A stretch of DNA of 64,000 bases from Kluyvera sp040932435 (GTDB taxonomy: Bacteria; Pseudomonadota; Gammaproteobacteria; Enterobacterales; Enterobacteriaceae): assembly GCF_040932435.1 (NCBI RefSeq), contig NZ_JBFQGA010000014.1, forward strand, positions 1 through 64,000, in the 5' to 3' direction. Positions 1 through 8,750 of this stretch are shown one piece after another. Under the pieces are notes generated by a model. That model made no database searches. It saw nothing but the letters and a program-made list of their open reading frames with translations, and was not told the origin of the DNA. Each line of letters begins with the position of its first letter. Position 1 is the stretch's first letter. Both the position numbers and the translations under genes were made by a program.

Positions 1-105
1 GCGCGGTGGTCCCACCTGACCCCATGCCGAACTCAGAAGTGAAACGCCGTAGCGCCGATGGTAGTGTGGGGTCTCCCCATGCGAGAGTAGGGAACTGCCA
101 GGCAT
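1..105 (+). rRNA. rrf: 5S ribosomal RNA, 3' portion (partial)
   Basis: The window opens inside a 5S rRNA gene. The sequence matches the enteric 5S rRNA from about its 16th nucleotide to its 3' end, which closes on the tail ctgccaggcat that pairs with the missing 5' end. About 15 of 120 nt lie upstream of the window. The following tRNA-Asp and tRNA-Trp and then hdfR identify this as the distal end of an rrnC-type operon. Confidence 0.97.
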
Positions 106-157
106 CAAATTGCAGTAAACCGGGATGAAAATCCGGGTAGTGACAAAGAAATTCGGT

Positions 158-234
158 GGAGCGGTAGTTCAGTCGGTTAGAATACCTGCCTGTCACGCAG
201 GGGGTCGCGGGTTCGAGTCCCGTCCGTTCCGCCA
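158..234 (+). tRNA. aspT: tRNA-Asp (anticodon GTC)
   Basis: A 77-nt cloverleaf. The acceptor GGAGCGG pairs with CCGTTCC, the anticodon loop is CTGTCAC with GTC in the middle, the T arm carries GGTTCGAGTC, and CCA is encoded at the 3' end. It lies about 50 nt downstream of 5S rRNA and is expected to be processed from the same rRNA transcript. Confidence 0.97.
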
Positions 235-297
235 CTTATTCAAAATTAAGCCTGCTAAATTAGCAGGCTTAATGATAAGAAAAATTAAGCAGTATTT

Positions 298-373
298 AGG
301 GGCGTAGCTCAGTTGGTAGAGCACCGGTCTCCAAAACCGGGTGTCGCGAGTTCGAGTCTCTCCGCCCCTGCCA
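298..373 (+). tRNA. trpT: tRNA-Trp (anticodon CCA)
   Basis: A 76-nt cloverleaf with acceptor AGGGGCG pairing with CGCCCCT, anticodon CCA in the loop TCTCCAAAA, and an encoded 3' CCA. It is the second distal tRNA of the rRNA operon, as in E. coli rrnC. Confidence 0.97.
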
Positions 374-378
374 TATAT

Positions 379-409
379 AATCCTTTGCTTCGGCAAAGGA
401 TTTTTTTTT
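379..409 (+). terminator. rRNA operon intrinsic terminator
   Basis: The stem AATCCTTTGC / GCAAAGGATT with loop TTCG is followed by an uninterrupted T-run. It starts five bases after the tRNA-Trp CCA end and closes the rRNA-tRNA transcription unit. Confidence 0.93.
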
Positions 410-450
410 GCCTAAAATCCGACGCCGACTTAAAGACCATGGTTTTCTCT

Positions 451-526
451 AGGCCTGATAAGCGCAGCGCCATCAGGTACGCTCGGTGCAGATTGCCGGA
501 TGGCGGCTTTGCCTTATCCGGCCTAC
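451..526. repeat. REP pair (BIME-like) at the hdfR 3' end
   Basis: Two imperfect REP units lie in opposite orientation. The first (about 453-477) reads gcctgataagcgcagcgcc and the second (494-525) contains tgccggatggcggc and ccttatccggcctac. The pair lies between the + strand tRNA unit and the 3' end of minus-strand hdfR. Confidence 0.85.
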
Positions 527-560
527 ATATCTACTGGCCTTGGGCCATCGAACCCTTCTA

Positions 561-1382
561 TTATTCGAAAACGTCACTTTTCAATATATCGCGGATCTGC
601 GCCTGTTTGTCGCTATTTTGCAGCCAAATAGCGTATAAAGGGCGTAAAATCGTTGATCCGTCAGCGACTTGGTAGAGTCCACCTTGCTCTTGCGCCCAAG
701 CTGTTGGCAACCAGGTACAGCCTTTTAACGGCAGAAGCTGACGACAGGCTAAACCGGCCGAACTGGTGGTTAAAAGCGGGATGTCATCACCCGAGATAAG
801 CCCAGTCTCATGCTGCTGAAAATCAGCGCCCCATTCCAGACGAAGATAATTGAGCTCAGATTTAACCGCCATGGGCGCTGCACAGTATAGATCGAGAGAG
901 AAATTCCCGAGCAGTTGGCTGCTGAACTCATCCATTTTTGGCGTTTCTGTGGTGATCAGCAGGTCGAGCTGGCGCTCATGCAGCTGTTTGACCAACGATT
1001 GTCGCTGAGCGATCCGCGCTTCGAACTGCAACGTATCATCGGCTTTGTAAAGCCTAGCCAGCCATTCATTGAGCATGCATTCCCACAGCGAAGCGCTTGC
1101 ACCAATAGAAAATTCGTTGTGTCGCGAGGTGTTTGCCACCTCTTTGCGCGCAGCCTGCCATGTGCTCATGAGCATTTCGGCATAGGGAAGAAGTTTATCC
1201 CCCGCTGCAGTCAGCCGGATGTTATTACGGTGGCGGGTGAACAGGTTTACCCCAAGCTGATTTTCTAACTGGCGTATACGAAAGCTTACCGCCGATTGTG
1301 TTAGATAGAGCGCTTCCGCGGCTCGCCCGAAGTGGCGAGTTCTGCTCACTTCGAGGAAAGTTTTCAGCAATTCGGTATCCAC
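561..1382 (-). CDS. hdfR: HdfR, LysR-family transcriptional regulator
   Basis: 273 residues, close to the 279 of E. coli HdfR, which represses the flagellar master operon flhDC and activates gltBD. The N-terminus begins MDTELLKTFLEV and carries a LysR winged helix-turn-helix at about residues 3-62 (FGRAAEAL.LTQSAVSFRIRQLE). The rest is the periplasmic-binding-protein-like effector domain. The gene is divergent from maoP with 118 bp between starts, the conserved enteric arrangement. The effector is unknown. The assignment rests on sequence recall plus synteny. Confidence 0.93.
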   Translation of the reverse strand: MDTELLKTFLEVSRTRHFGRAAEALYLTQSAVSFRIRQLENQLGVNLFTRHRNNIRLTAAGDKLLPYAEMLMSTWQAARKEVANTSRHNEFSIGASASLWECMLNEWLARLYKADDTLQFEARIAQRQSLVKQLHERQLDLLITTETPKMDEFSSQLLGNFSLDLYCAAPMAVKSELNYLRLEWGADFQQHETGLISGDDIPLLTTSSAGLACRQLLPLKGCTWLPTAWAQEQGGLYQVADGSTILRPLYAIWLQNSDKQAQIRDILKSDVFE

Positions 1383-1500
1383 AGCTTTCTCCGCAAAATT
1401 TTTTGTCGTAATGATTTAAATCTTTTGTTTTACACTCTGTCAAGCGTATCTAATACTCCGCGCCATAAATAGCTCGGCCAAAGAATTAGGAGCGTGTAGG

Positions 1501-1839
1501 ATGGCGGAAAGCTTTACGACGACTAATCGTTTTTTCGATAATAAAAATTATCCGCGCGGGTTCTCTCGTCATGGTGATTTCACCATCAAAGAGGCTCAGT
1601 TGCTGGAGCGTTACGGCTTTGCCTATAACGAACTCGATCTCGGTAAACGTGAACCTGCAACCGAAGAGGAGCAGCAGTTCCTCGCGGTATGCCGTGGTGA
1701 ACGTGAGCCGGCGACCGAAGCCGAACGCGTATGGCATAAGTATGTGACGCGCATTAAGCGTCCGAAACGTTTCCATACCCTGTCCGGCGGTAAGCCGCAG
1801 GTAGAAGGCGCTGAAGATTACACCGACAGCGACGATTAA
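1501..1839 (+). CDS. maoP: MaoP, Ori macrodomain organisation protein (DUF413)
   Basis: 112 residues, formerly YifE. In E. coli, MaoP acts with the nearby 17-bp site maoS to organise the Ori chromosomal macrodomain. The protein is small and charged, without membrane segments. It carries two related REPATE(E/A)E stretches near residues 50 and 68 and an acidic C-terminus. An AGGAG ribosome site lies just upstream of the ATG. The maoS site should lie in the 1383-1500 gap. I could not identify its exact copy by eye. Confidence 0.93.
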   Translation: MAESFTTTNRFFDNKNYPRGFSRHGDFTIKEAQLLERYGFAYNELDLGKREPATEEEQQFLAVCRGEREPATEAERVWHKYVTRIKRPKRFHTLSGGKPQVEGAEDYTDSDD

Positions 1840-1840
1840 T

Positions 1841-1867
1841 AAAAAAGGGGCTTAGGCCCCTTTTTTA
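1841..1867. terminator. Bidirectional terminator between maoP and yifB
   Basis: AAAAAAGGGGC / tta / GCCCCTTTTTT is a symmetrical GC stem flanked by A and T runs, so it can end transcription from both convergent genes. The yifB stop codon lies in its right flank. Confidence 0.9.
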
Positions 1868-3385
1868 TTGCAGTAAGGTTTGTAGATGCAGCAGCATTCT
1901 GTCAATGCCACGATAGCTTAGCGCCTCCTGCAAGTGACGCCGCTCAATAGACCCAACGTCCTCCATATCTGCCAGCGTACGTGAGACCTTTAACAAGCGC
2001 TGCCAGGCCCGAATTGAAAGCCCCAACCGCATTAAAGTTTGCTCGAGCCAGAGAGCATCATCATGACTTAGCGCGCAGTGCTGTTTTATCTCTCGGCTGC
2101 TCAAGTGAGCGTTGAGTTTATCCTGCCGGTTATATTGGCAACGCTGAGAAGCTATTACCCTATTCTGTACGGTCAAACTGCTCTCTCCGGGCTGGGCCGG
2201 TTGGCTAAGCAGTCCCGGCGGCGGCAGCGGGATCTCCAGCGATAGATCGAAGCGGTCGAGGAAGGGTCCCGATAAACGATTTAAGTAGCGTAATGTCTGC
2301 TCTGGCGTACAGCGATTGTGTTGGCCCTCATAATGCCCAGTAGGGCTTGGATTCATAGCAGCAACGAGTTGGAAGCGGGCAGGATAGGTAATTTTGGCCC
2401 GTGTGCGGGAAATGTGAATCTTGCCTGATTCAATGGGCTCTCGTAACGCATCCAGCACCCGCCGTTCAAACTCCGGAAGCTCGTCCAGAAACAAGATACC
2501 GTTATGGGCAAGCGAGATCTCTCCGGGAGCCGGTATTGACCCTCCACCGACCATGGCCGCCAATGAGGCGCTGTGGTGCGGGGCGCGGAAAGGACGACTG
2601 CGCCACCGGGAACGTACATTGCAGGTATTCTCCAGACTGATGATTGCTGCACTCTCGAGCGCTTCACTGTCGCTCAGCGGCGGCAGTAAACCGCGCAAAC
2701 GGCTGGCGAGCATCGTTTTTCCGGTGCCGGGGGGGCCTATCAGCAGCAGATTATGGCCTCCCGCGGCGGTTATCTCTAAGGCCCGTTTGCCCTGCTGTTG
2801 CCCGATAACGTCGCTGAGATCCTCAACATTCTCCACGATTGGCGCAGCTTCGGGTGGCGGTAGGCGCAGCGTCTTCTTATCTTCCAGAAAGGCGCAGACC
2901 TCAAGAAGATGGCTGGCGATTAGGCAATCACTACCACCCAGTAGCCCAACCAACGACGCGTTCTCTTCGGCGAGCACTATTTTCCGTCCAGCGCTTATGG
3001 CCTCCATCGCTGCCGAAAGAGCCCCAGGAATACCGCGTAGCGCGCCCGTGAGCGCCAATTCTCCCACAAACTCATATTGACCCAGTTTATGGCCATTAAG
3101 TTGCTCAGAAGCCACTAGGAGCGCAATAGCAATAGGTAAATCATATCTCCCGCCCTCTTTAGGGAGGTCGGCTGGTGCGAGATTGATAGTGATTTTTTTG
3201 GCGGGATAGGTGTATCCACTATTGATGATGGCACTGCGTACACGGTCCCTCGACTCTTTGACGGTGGTCTCCGGCAAACCCACCATGACCAGGCCGGGAA
3301 GGCCCTGGCTAATATGAACTTCGATGGTAATGAGTGGGGCATTGACCCCCAGCGCGGCGCGCGTGTAGACAACGGATAGCGACAT
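1865..3385 (-). CDS. yifB: YifB, Mg-chelatase-like AAA+ ATPase (ComM homologue)
   Basis: 506 residues from the ATG at 3385, which follows a strong GGGAGGAG site. A longer reading to 3415 exists but lacks a ribosome site and would exceed the E. coli length of 506. Domain order is an N-terminal ChlI/Lon-protease-like domain (about 1-165), then an AAA+ core with Walker A GPPGTGKT (217-224) and Walker B LFLDE (298-302), then a C-terminal Mg-chelatase segment. Homologues include ComM of Haemophilus, a hexameric helicase that promotes branch migration during natural transformation. The role in enterics is less clear. The gene is convergent with maoP. Confidence 0.93.
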   Translation of the reverse strand: MSLSVVYTRAALGVNAPLITIEVHISQGLPGLVMVGLPETTVKESRDRVRSAIINSGYTYPAKKITINLAPADLPKEGGRYDLPIAIALLVASEQLNGHKLGQYEFVGELALTGALRGIPGALSAAMEAISAGRKIVLAEENASLVGLLGGSDCLIASHLLEVCAFLEDKKTLRLPPPEAAPIVENVEDLSDVIGQQQGKRALEITAAGGHNLLLIGPPGTGKTMLASRLRGLLPPLSDSEALESAAIISLENTCNVRSRWRSRPFRAPHHSASLAAMVGGGSIPAPGEISLAHNGILFLDELPEFERRVLDALREPIESGKIHISRTRAKITYPARFQLVAAMNPSPTGHYEGQHNRCTPEQTLRYLNRLSGPFLDRFDLSLEIPLPPPGLLSQPAQPGESSLTVQNRVIASQRCQYNRQDKLNAHLSSREIKQHCALSHDDALWLEQTLMRLGLSIRAWQRLLKVSRTLADMEDVGSIERRHLQEALSYRGIDRMLLHLQTLLQ

Positions 3386-3738
3386 AACTCCTCCCTGAAT
3401 GGCGGTATTATGCATAGCTTGATTGTTGCATTAACGCGATTTTTTACGTATTTACGCCGCGCATTCACGTTTTTTTAGTGTTTTTCGCCGCATTGCATAA
3501 TTGCAGGGACAGCGATCGCAATTTTTTGCGTCTTCCTTCGCCACCTTCACCGTTTTTTGCACCGAACGATGAAAAGTTGAAATATTTTCATTCTAAGATT
3601 TTCCTATATAAAACAAATTGTTTTAACAATTTTCTTAGCATGATAAGTAATTGTGACGGAGAAAAAACTTGTGCGATTTGTGATGTCTGTGGTAACTCTG
3701 TAGGTATTCCTTCGAACAAGATGCCAGAATAAACAAAA
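3386..3738. promoter_or_regulatory. Upstream control region of yifB and ilvL
   Basis: This 353-bp stretch separates the divergent yifB and ilvL starts and holds no convincing gene. The middle (about 3575-3650) is very AT-rich, with a cataaaac/attg/tttt-type dyad (caaattgttttaacaattt). This agrees with the known E. coli ilvLGMEDA upstream region, where IHF and supercoiling act on the promoter. I see one near match to the IHF consensus in that tract but cannot assign the -35 and -10 with confidence. Confidence 0.45.
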
Positions 3739-3837
3739 ATGAAAGCCCTTCTACGAGTGATTAGCCTAGTCGTGATTAGCGTGGTGGTGATTATTATCCC
3801 ACCGTGCGGGGCTGCACTTGGACGAGGAAAGGCTTAG
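3739..3837 (+). CDS. ilvL: IlvL, ilv operon leader peptide
   Basis: A 32-residue leader starting MKALLRVIS, rich in the regulated amino acids: six Val, five Ile and four Leu, with the runs VVV and III at residues 15-20. Ribosome stalling at these codons during shortage of any branched-chain aminoacyl-tRNA favours the antiterminator and lets transcription enter ilvG. It differs from the E. coli leader, as I recall it, only at residue 2 (Lys for Thr). The intrinsic attenuator lies 23 bases after the stop. Confidence 0.96.
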   Translation: MKALLRVISLVVISVVVIIIPPCGAALGRGKA

Positions 3838-3859
3838 AAATCAAGCCTTAACGAACTAA

Positions 3860-3892
3860 GACCCCCGCACCGAAAGGTCCGGGGGTTTTTTT
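3860..3892 (+). terminator. ilvGMEDA attenuator
   Basis: ACCCCCG and CCGGGGGT form the GC-rich terminator stem around a short inner loop, followed by seven Ts. It sits between ilvL and ilvG and is the attenuation terminator for multivalent control by Ile, Val and Leu. Confidence 0.94.
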
Positions 3893-3976
3893 ATGACTTA
3901 AAAACAATAGCGAGGAGCAGAAAATGATTACTAGCATAAAATTCTGTTTCTCACGATCTACGGCGGGGAACTAACT

Positions 3977-5623
3977 ATGAATGGCGCACGGTGGGTGGTA
4001 CATGCGTTGCGAGCGCAGGGAGTTGAAATGGTATTTGGCTATCCAGGTGGTGCCATTATGCCGGTTTACGACGCTCTGTATGATGGCGGCGTAGAGCATC
4101 TGCTGTGTCGGCACGAGCAGGGCGCGGCAATGGCGGCTATCGGCTATGCCCGTGCCACCGGTAAAACAGGCGTGTGCATTGCGACCTCTGGTCCGGGGGC
4201 AACCAACTTGATCACCGGTTTGGCGGACGCGCTGCTCGATTCTGTTCCCGTTGTCGCCATCACTGGCCAAGTTGCCGCACCACTTATCGGGACGGATGCC
4301 TTCCAGGAAGTGGACGTTCTCGGTTTGTCACTGGCCTGCACCAAACACAGTTTTCTGGTGCAATCCTTGGAAGAGTTGCCGCGCGTAATGGCAGAAGCGT
4401 TCCAGGTGGCAAACTCAGGCCGTCCTGGCCCGGTACTGGTTGATATCCCGAAAGACATTCAGATTGCACAAGGTGACTTAGAGCCTTACTTCTCCACCGT
4501 TGAAGGCGATGATGTTTTCCCTCATGACGATATGGCGCAGGCTCAGCAAATGTTGGCGCAGGCGCACAAGCCGATGCTGTATGTGGGCGGTGGCGTAGGG
4601 ATGGCACAGGCGGTGACCGCGCTGCGTGAGTTTATGGCGGTGACGAATGTTCCGGCTACCTGCACGTTAAAAGGTCTGGGTGCGGTTCCGGCAGATTATC
4701 CGTATTACCTCGGCATGTTGGGTATGCACGGCACCAAAGCGGCGAACTTGGCGGTGCAGGAGTGCGATCTGCTGATCGCCGTTGGAGCACGCTTCGACGA
4801 CCGTGTCACCGGAAAACTCAATACCTTCGCACCACATGCCAAAGTTATTCACATGGATATCGACCCGGCGGAGATGAACAAGCTGCGCGAGGTACATGTC
4901 GCGCTTCAGGGCGATTTGAATGCGTTGCTGCCTGCATTGCAGCAGCCGCTGGCGATTGACGCTTGGCGTGAGCATACCGCCGCCATGCGCGCTGAGCATG
5001 TATGGCGCTATGATCATCCGGGTGAAGCCATCTACGCCCCGCTGTTGCTCAAACAACTGTCCGACAAAAAACCTGCCGATAGCGTAGTCACCACCGACGT
5101 TGGTCAGCATCAAATGTGGTCGGCCCAGCACATGACCTACACTCGCCCGGAGAATTTCATCACCTCCAGCGGCTTGGGCACCATGGGCTTTGGGCTGCCG
5201 GCAGCGGTAGGTGCCCAAGTGGCGCGTCCGGAAGATACGGTTATCTGTATCTCCGGTGACGGCTCCTTCATGATGAATGTACAGGAGTTGGGCACCGTAA
5301 AACGCAAGCAGCTGCCGTTGAAGATTGTATTACTCGACAACCAGCGGTTAGGGATGGTTCGGCAGTGGCAGCAACTGTTCTTCCAAGAACGCTATAGCGA
5401 AACGACTCTGACCGATAACCCCGATTTCCTCATGCTGGCCAGCGCCTTCGGCATCCCCGGCCAGCACATCACCCGTAAAGACCAGGTTGAAGCAGCGCTC
5501 GACGCCATGCTGAATAGCGAAGGGCCTTATCTGCTTCATGTCTCAATCGACGAACTTGAGAATGTCTGGCCACTGGTGCCGCCTGGCGCCAGCAACTCAC
5601 AAATGCTGGAGAAATTATCATGA
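3977..5623 (+). CDS. ilvG: IlvG, acetolactate synthase isozyme II large subunit (intact)
   Basis: 548 residues without interruption. Catalyses ThDP-dependent condensation of pyruvate with pyruvate or 2-ketobutyrate, the first common step of valine and isoleucine synthesis; isozyme II is insensitive to valine. Visible features are the catalytic glutamate in RHEQGAAM (Glu47), the central FAD domain, and the ThDP motif starting GDGS (427-430) and reaching Asn455. E. coli K-12 carries a frameshift here, but this copy is full length, so isozyme II should be active. Its stop overlaps the ilvM start (ATGA). Confidence 0.97.
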   Translation: MNGARWVVHALRAQGVEMVFGYPGGAIMPVYDALYDGGVEHLLCRHEQGAAMAAIGYARATGKTGVCIATSGPGATNLITGLADALLDSVPVVAITGQVAAPLIGTDAFQEVDVLGLSLACTKHSFLVQSLEELPRVMAEAFQVANSGRPGPVLVDIPKDIQIAQGDLEPYFSTVEGDDVFPHDDMAQAQQMLAQAHKPMLYVGGGVGMAQAVTALREFMAVTNVPATCTLKGLGAVPADYPYYLGMLGMHGTKAANLAVQECDLLIAVGARFDDRVTGKLNTFAPHAKVIHMDIDPAEMNKLREVHVALQGDLNALLPALQQPLAIDAWREHTAAMRAEHVWRYDHPGEAIYAPLLLKQLSDKKPADSVVTTDVGQHQMWSAQHMTYTRPENFITSSGLGTMGFGLPAAVGAQVARPEDTVICISGDGSFMMNVQELGTVKRKQLPLKIVLLDNQRLGMVRQWQQLFFQERYSETTLTDNPDFLMLASAFGIPGQHITRKDQVEAALDAMLNSEGPYLLHVSIDELENVWPLVPPGASNSQMLEKLS

Positions 5624-5886
5624 TGCAACATCAGCTCAACGTGCAGGCCCGCTTCAACCCGGAAACCTTAGAACGTGTGTTACGCGTGGTTCGCCATCGT
5701 GGCTTTCAGATTTGCGCGATGAATATGGAAACGGCCAGCGATGCACGGAATATAAATATCGAGTTGACCGTTGCCAGCCTGCGGTCAGTCGACTTACTGT
5801 TTAGTCAATTAAATAAACTGGTGGACGTGGCTTCGGTTGCCGTTCAGCAGTGTACAAGCACATCACAACAACAGATTCGCGCCTGA
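5620..5886 (+). CDS. ilvM: IlvM, acetolactate synthase isozyme II small subunit
   Basis: 88 residues, an ACT-domain subunit that supports the activity of IlvG. It is far shorter than IlvH or IlvN, which fits the valine-insensitive isozyme II. The start overlaps the ilvG stop as ATGA, implying coupled translation. E. coli IlvM has 87 residues. Confidence 0.95.
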   Translation: MMQHQLNVQARFNPETLERVLRVVRHRGFQICAMNMETASDARNINIELTVASLRSVDLLFSQLNKLVDVASVAVQQCTSTSQQQIRA

Positions 5887-5903
5887 GCGCAATAGGAAGA
5901 GAA

Positions 5904-6833
5904 ATGACGACGAAAAAAGCGGATTACATCTGGTTCAACGGTGAGATGGTACGTTGGGAAGACGCGAAGGTACACGTGATGTCCCACGCGCTGCATTACG
6001 GTACCTCCGTATTCGAGGGCATCCGTTGCTACGACTCCCACAAAGGCCCTGTTGTTTTCCGCCACCGTGAGCACATGCAGCGCCTGCGTGATTCCGCCAA
6101 AATCTACCGTTTCCCTGTTTCTCAGAGCGTTGATGAGCTTATGGAAGCCTGTCGCGCAGTGCTGCGTAAAAATAACCTGACCAGCGCCTATATCCGCCCG
6201 CTGGTATTCGTAGGTGACGTAGGTATGGGCGTTAACCCACCTGACGGCTACACCACTGACGTGATCATCGCGGCGTTCCCGTGGGGTGCCTATCTGGGCG
6301 CTGAAGCGCTGGATCAAGGGATCGATGCGATGGTCTCTTCTTGGAACCGTGCCGCGCCAAACACCATTCCAACCGCCGCAAAAGCGGGTGGCAACTACCT
6401 CTCCTCACTGCTCGTTGGCAGTGAAGCACGCCGCCATGGTTATCAGGAAGGGATTGCGTTGGATGTGAACGGCTATCTGTCTGAAGGCGCGGGTGAAAAC
6501 CTATTCGAAGTGAAAGACGGTATTCTGTTTACGCCACCGTTCACCTCATCGGCCCTGCCGGGTATTACCCGCGATGCGATTATCAAGCTGGCGAAAGAGA
6601 TTGGTATTGAAGTCCGTGAGCAGGTGCTGTCTCGCGAATCCCTGTACCTTGCTGATGAAGTCTTTATGTCCGGCACCGCTGCCGAAATCACGCCGGTACG
6701 CAGCGTCGATGGTATTCAGGTGGGCGAAGGCCGCTGTGGCCCAGTCACCAAACGTATTCAGCAAGCATTCTTTGGTCTCTTTACCGGTGAAACCGAAGAT
6801 AAATGGGGCTGGTTGGATCAAGTTAATTCATAA
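5904..6833 (+). CDS. ilvE: IlvE, branched-chain amino acid aminotransferase
   Basis: 309 residues from the ATG at 5904, preceded by AGGAAGAG. A longer frame reaches 5850 inside ilvM but has no ribosome site. The enzyme is a fold-type IV PLP aminotransferase that carries out the last step of Val, Leu and Ile synthesis with glutamate as donor. The PLP lysine is Lys160 in AAKAGGNY, and the family phosphate-binding glycines follow in SEGAGENLF. Length equals E. coli IlvE. It is the third structural gene of the operon. Confidence 0.97.
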   Translation: MTTKKADYIWFNGEMVRWEDAKVHVMSHALHYGTSVFEGIRCYDSHKGPVVFRHREHMQRLRDSAKIYRFPVSQSVDELMEACRAVLRKNNLTSAYIRPLVFVGDVGMGVNPPDGYTTDVIIAAFPWGAYLGAEALDQGIDAMVSSWNRAAPNTIPTAAKAGGNYLSSLLVGSEARRHGYQEGIALDVNGYLSEGAGENLFEVKDGILFTPPFTSSALPGITRDAIIKLAKEIGIEVREQVLSRESLYLADEVFMSGTAAEITPVRSVDGIQVGEGRCGPVTKRIQQAFFGLFTGETEDKWGWLDQVNS

Positions 6834-6839
6834 GATAGT

Positions 6840-6865
6840 AATGGGACGGCACGCACCGTCCCATT
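6840..6865 (+). other. Perfect stem-loop between ilvE and ilvD
   Basis: AATGGGACGG pairs with CCGTCCCATT across a six-base loop, with no T-run after it. It is probably an mRNA-stabilising or processing hairpin in the operon transcript, not a terminator. Confidence 0.7.
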
Positions 6866-6893
6866 AACGAGACAGATACTGGGAGTACAAAGC

Positions 6894-8744
6894 ATGCCTA
6901 AATACCGTTCCGCCACCACCACTCACGGCCGCAATATGGCGGGCGCTCGCGCACTGTGGCGCGCCACCGGAATGACCGACGACGACTTCGGCAAACCAAT
7001 TATCGCCGTCGTAAACTCGTTTACCCAGTTCGTGCCGGGCCACGTTCACCTGCGCGACCTGGGTAAACTGGTTGCCGAGCAGATTGAAGCCTCCGGCGGC
7101 GTAGCTAAAGAGTTCAACACCATTGCGGTGGATGACGGCATCGCGATGGGCCACGGAGGCATGCTCTATTCCCTGCCGTCCCGCGAACTGATTGCCGACT
7201 CTGTCGAATACATGGTGAACGCCCACTGCGCCGACGCCATGGTCTGTATCTCTAACTGCGACAAAATCACCCCGGGGATGTTAATGGCCTCTCTGCGCCT
7301 GAACATTCCAGTGATTTTTGTTTCCGGCGGCCCAATGGAAGCCGGGAAAACTAAGCTGTCTGACAAAATCATCAAGCTCGATCTGGTTGATGCCATGATT
7401 CAGGGCGCGGACCCGAAAGTGTCTGACTCGCAGAGCGATCAGATTGAGCGTTCCGCCTGTCCGACCTGCGGCTCCTGCTCCGGCATGTTTACCGCCAACT
7501 CGATGAACTGCCTGACCGAAGCGCTGGGTCTGTCACAGCCGGGCAACGGCTCGCTGCTGGCGACGCACGCCGATCGTAAAGAGCTGTTCCTCACCGCCGG
7601 TCAGCGTATCGTTGAACTGACCAAACGCTACTATGAGCAGGATGATGCCTCTGCGCTGCCGCGTAACATCGCCTGTAAAGAGGCGTTCGAGAACGCCATG
7701 ACGCTGGATATCGCCATGGGCGGCTCCACCAACACCGTTCTGCACCTGCTGGCGGCGGCGCAGGAAGCGGAAATCGACTTCACCATGAGTGATATCGACA
7801 AGCTGTCTCGCAAAGTGCCGCAGCTGTGCAAAGTGGCGCCGAGTACCCAGAAATACCATATGGAAGATGTCCACCGTGCGGGCGGCGTGCTGGGGATTTT
7901 AGGCGAGCTGGACAGAGCTGAGTTGCTGAACCGCGATGTAAAAAACGTGCTGGGGCTGACGCTTCCACAAACGCTGGATCGCTACGATGTCATGCTGACT
8001 CAGGATGAGTCGGTGAAAAAAATGTTCCGTGCGGGGCCAGCCGGCATTCGCACCACGCAGGCGTTCTCACAGGATTGTCGCTGGGATACGCTGGATGATG
8101 ACCGTGCCGAAGGCTGTATCCGCTCGCTGGAACACGCTTACAGCAAAGACGGCGGCCTGGCGGTGCTTTATGGCAACTTCGCGGAAAACGGCTGTATCGT
8201 CAAAACTGCCGGTGTGGATGACAGCATCTTGAAATTCACTGGTCCGGCGAAGGTGTATGAAAGCCAGGACGATGCCGTTGAAGCCATTCTCGGCGGCAAA
8301 GTGGTGGCGGGCGACGTTGTGGTTATCCGTTATGAAGGGCCAAAAGGCGGTCCTGGCATGCAGGAGATGCTCTACCCAACCACCTTCCTGAAATCGATGG
8401 GGCTGGGCAAGGCCTGTGCACTGATTACCGACGGTCGTTTCTCCGGCGGGACTTCGGGTCTGTCGATCGGCCACGTTTCTCCGGAAGCGGCAAGCGGCGG
8501 CAACATTGCGATCATTGAAGATGGCGATCTGATTGCCATCGATATTCCAAACCGTGGGATCCAGCTGCAGCTGAGCGATGCGGAAATTGCCGCACGCCGT
8601 GAGGCACAGGAAGCGCGCGGTGAAAATGCTTGGACGCCAAAAGATCGTGAGCGTCAGGTTTCATTTGCTCTTCGTGCTTATGCGAGCTTGGCAACCAGCG
8701 CTGACAAGGGCGCGGTGCGCGATAAATCCAAACTGGGGGGCTAA
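6894..8744 (+). CDS. ilvD: IlvD, dihydroxy-acid dehydratase
   Basis: 616 residues, the same length as E. coli IlvD. It dehydrates the 2,3-dihydroxy acids to 2-keto acids in Val and Ile synthesis, using an oxygen-sensitive Fe-S cluster and Mg2+. Cysteines for the cluster are seen in CISNCDK (Cys122) and CPTCGSC (Cys192/195). It lies 6 bp upstream of ilvA in the same operon. Confidence 0.97.
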   Translation: MPKYRSATTTHGRNMAGARALWRATGMTDDDFGKPIIAVVNSFTQFVPGHVHLRDLGKLVAEQIEASGGVAKEFNTIAVDDGIAMGHGGMLYSLPSRELIADSVEYMVNAHCADAMVCISNCDKITPGMLMASLRLNIPVIFVSGGPMEAGKTKLSDKIIKLDLVDAMIQGADPKVSDSQSDQIERSACPTCGSCSGMFTANSMNCLTEALGLSQPGNGSLLATHADRKELFLTAGQRIVELTKRYYEQDDASALPRNIACKEAFENAMTLDIAMGGSTNTVLHLLAAAQEAEIDFTMSDIDKLSRKVPQLCKVAPSTQKYHMEDVHRAGGVLGILGELDRAELLNRDVKNVLGLTLPQTLDRYDVMLTQDESVKKMFRAGPAGIRTTQAFSQDCRWDTLDDDRAEGCIRSLEHAYSKDGGLAVLYGNFAENGCIVKTAGVDDSILKFTGPAKVYESQDDAVEAILGGKVVAGDVVVIRYEGPKGGPGMQEMLYPTTFLKSMGLGKACALITDGRFSGGTSGLSIGHVSPEAASGGNIAIIEDGDLIAIDIPNRGIQLQLSDAEIAARREAQEARGENAWTPKDRERQVSFALRAYASLATSADKGAVRDKSKLGG

Positions 8745-8750
8745 ATTACG

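Noticed and set aside
313..675. 120-codon + strand frame from tRNA-Trp into the hdfR 3' end
   Set aside because: It crosses the tRNA, the terminator and a REP pair, so it cannot be a real gene.
3478..3732. 84-codon + strand frame upstream of ilvL
   Set aside because: It lies in the AT-rich promoter region of the ilv operon, has no ribosome site or homology I recognise, and would end only 6 bp before ilvL. Judged non-coding.
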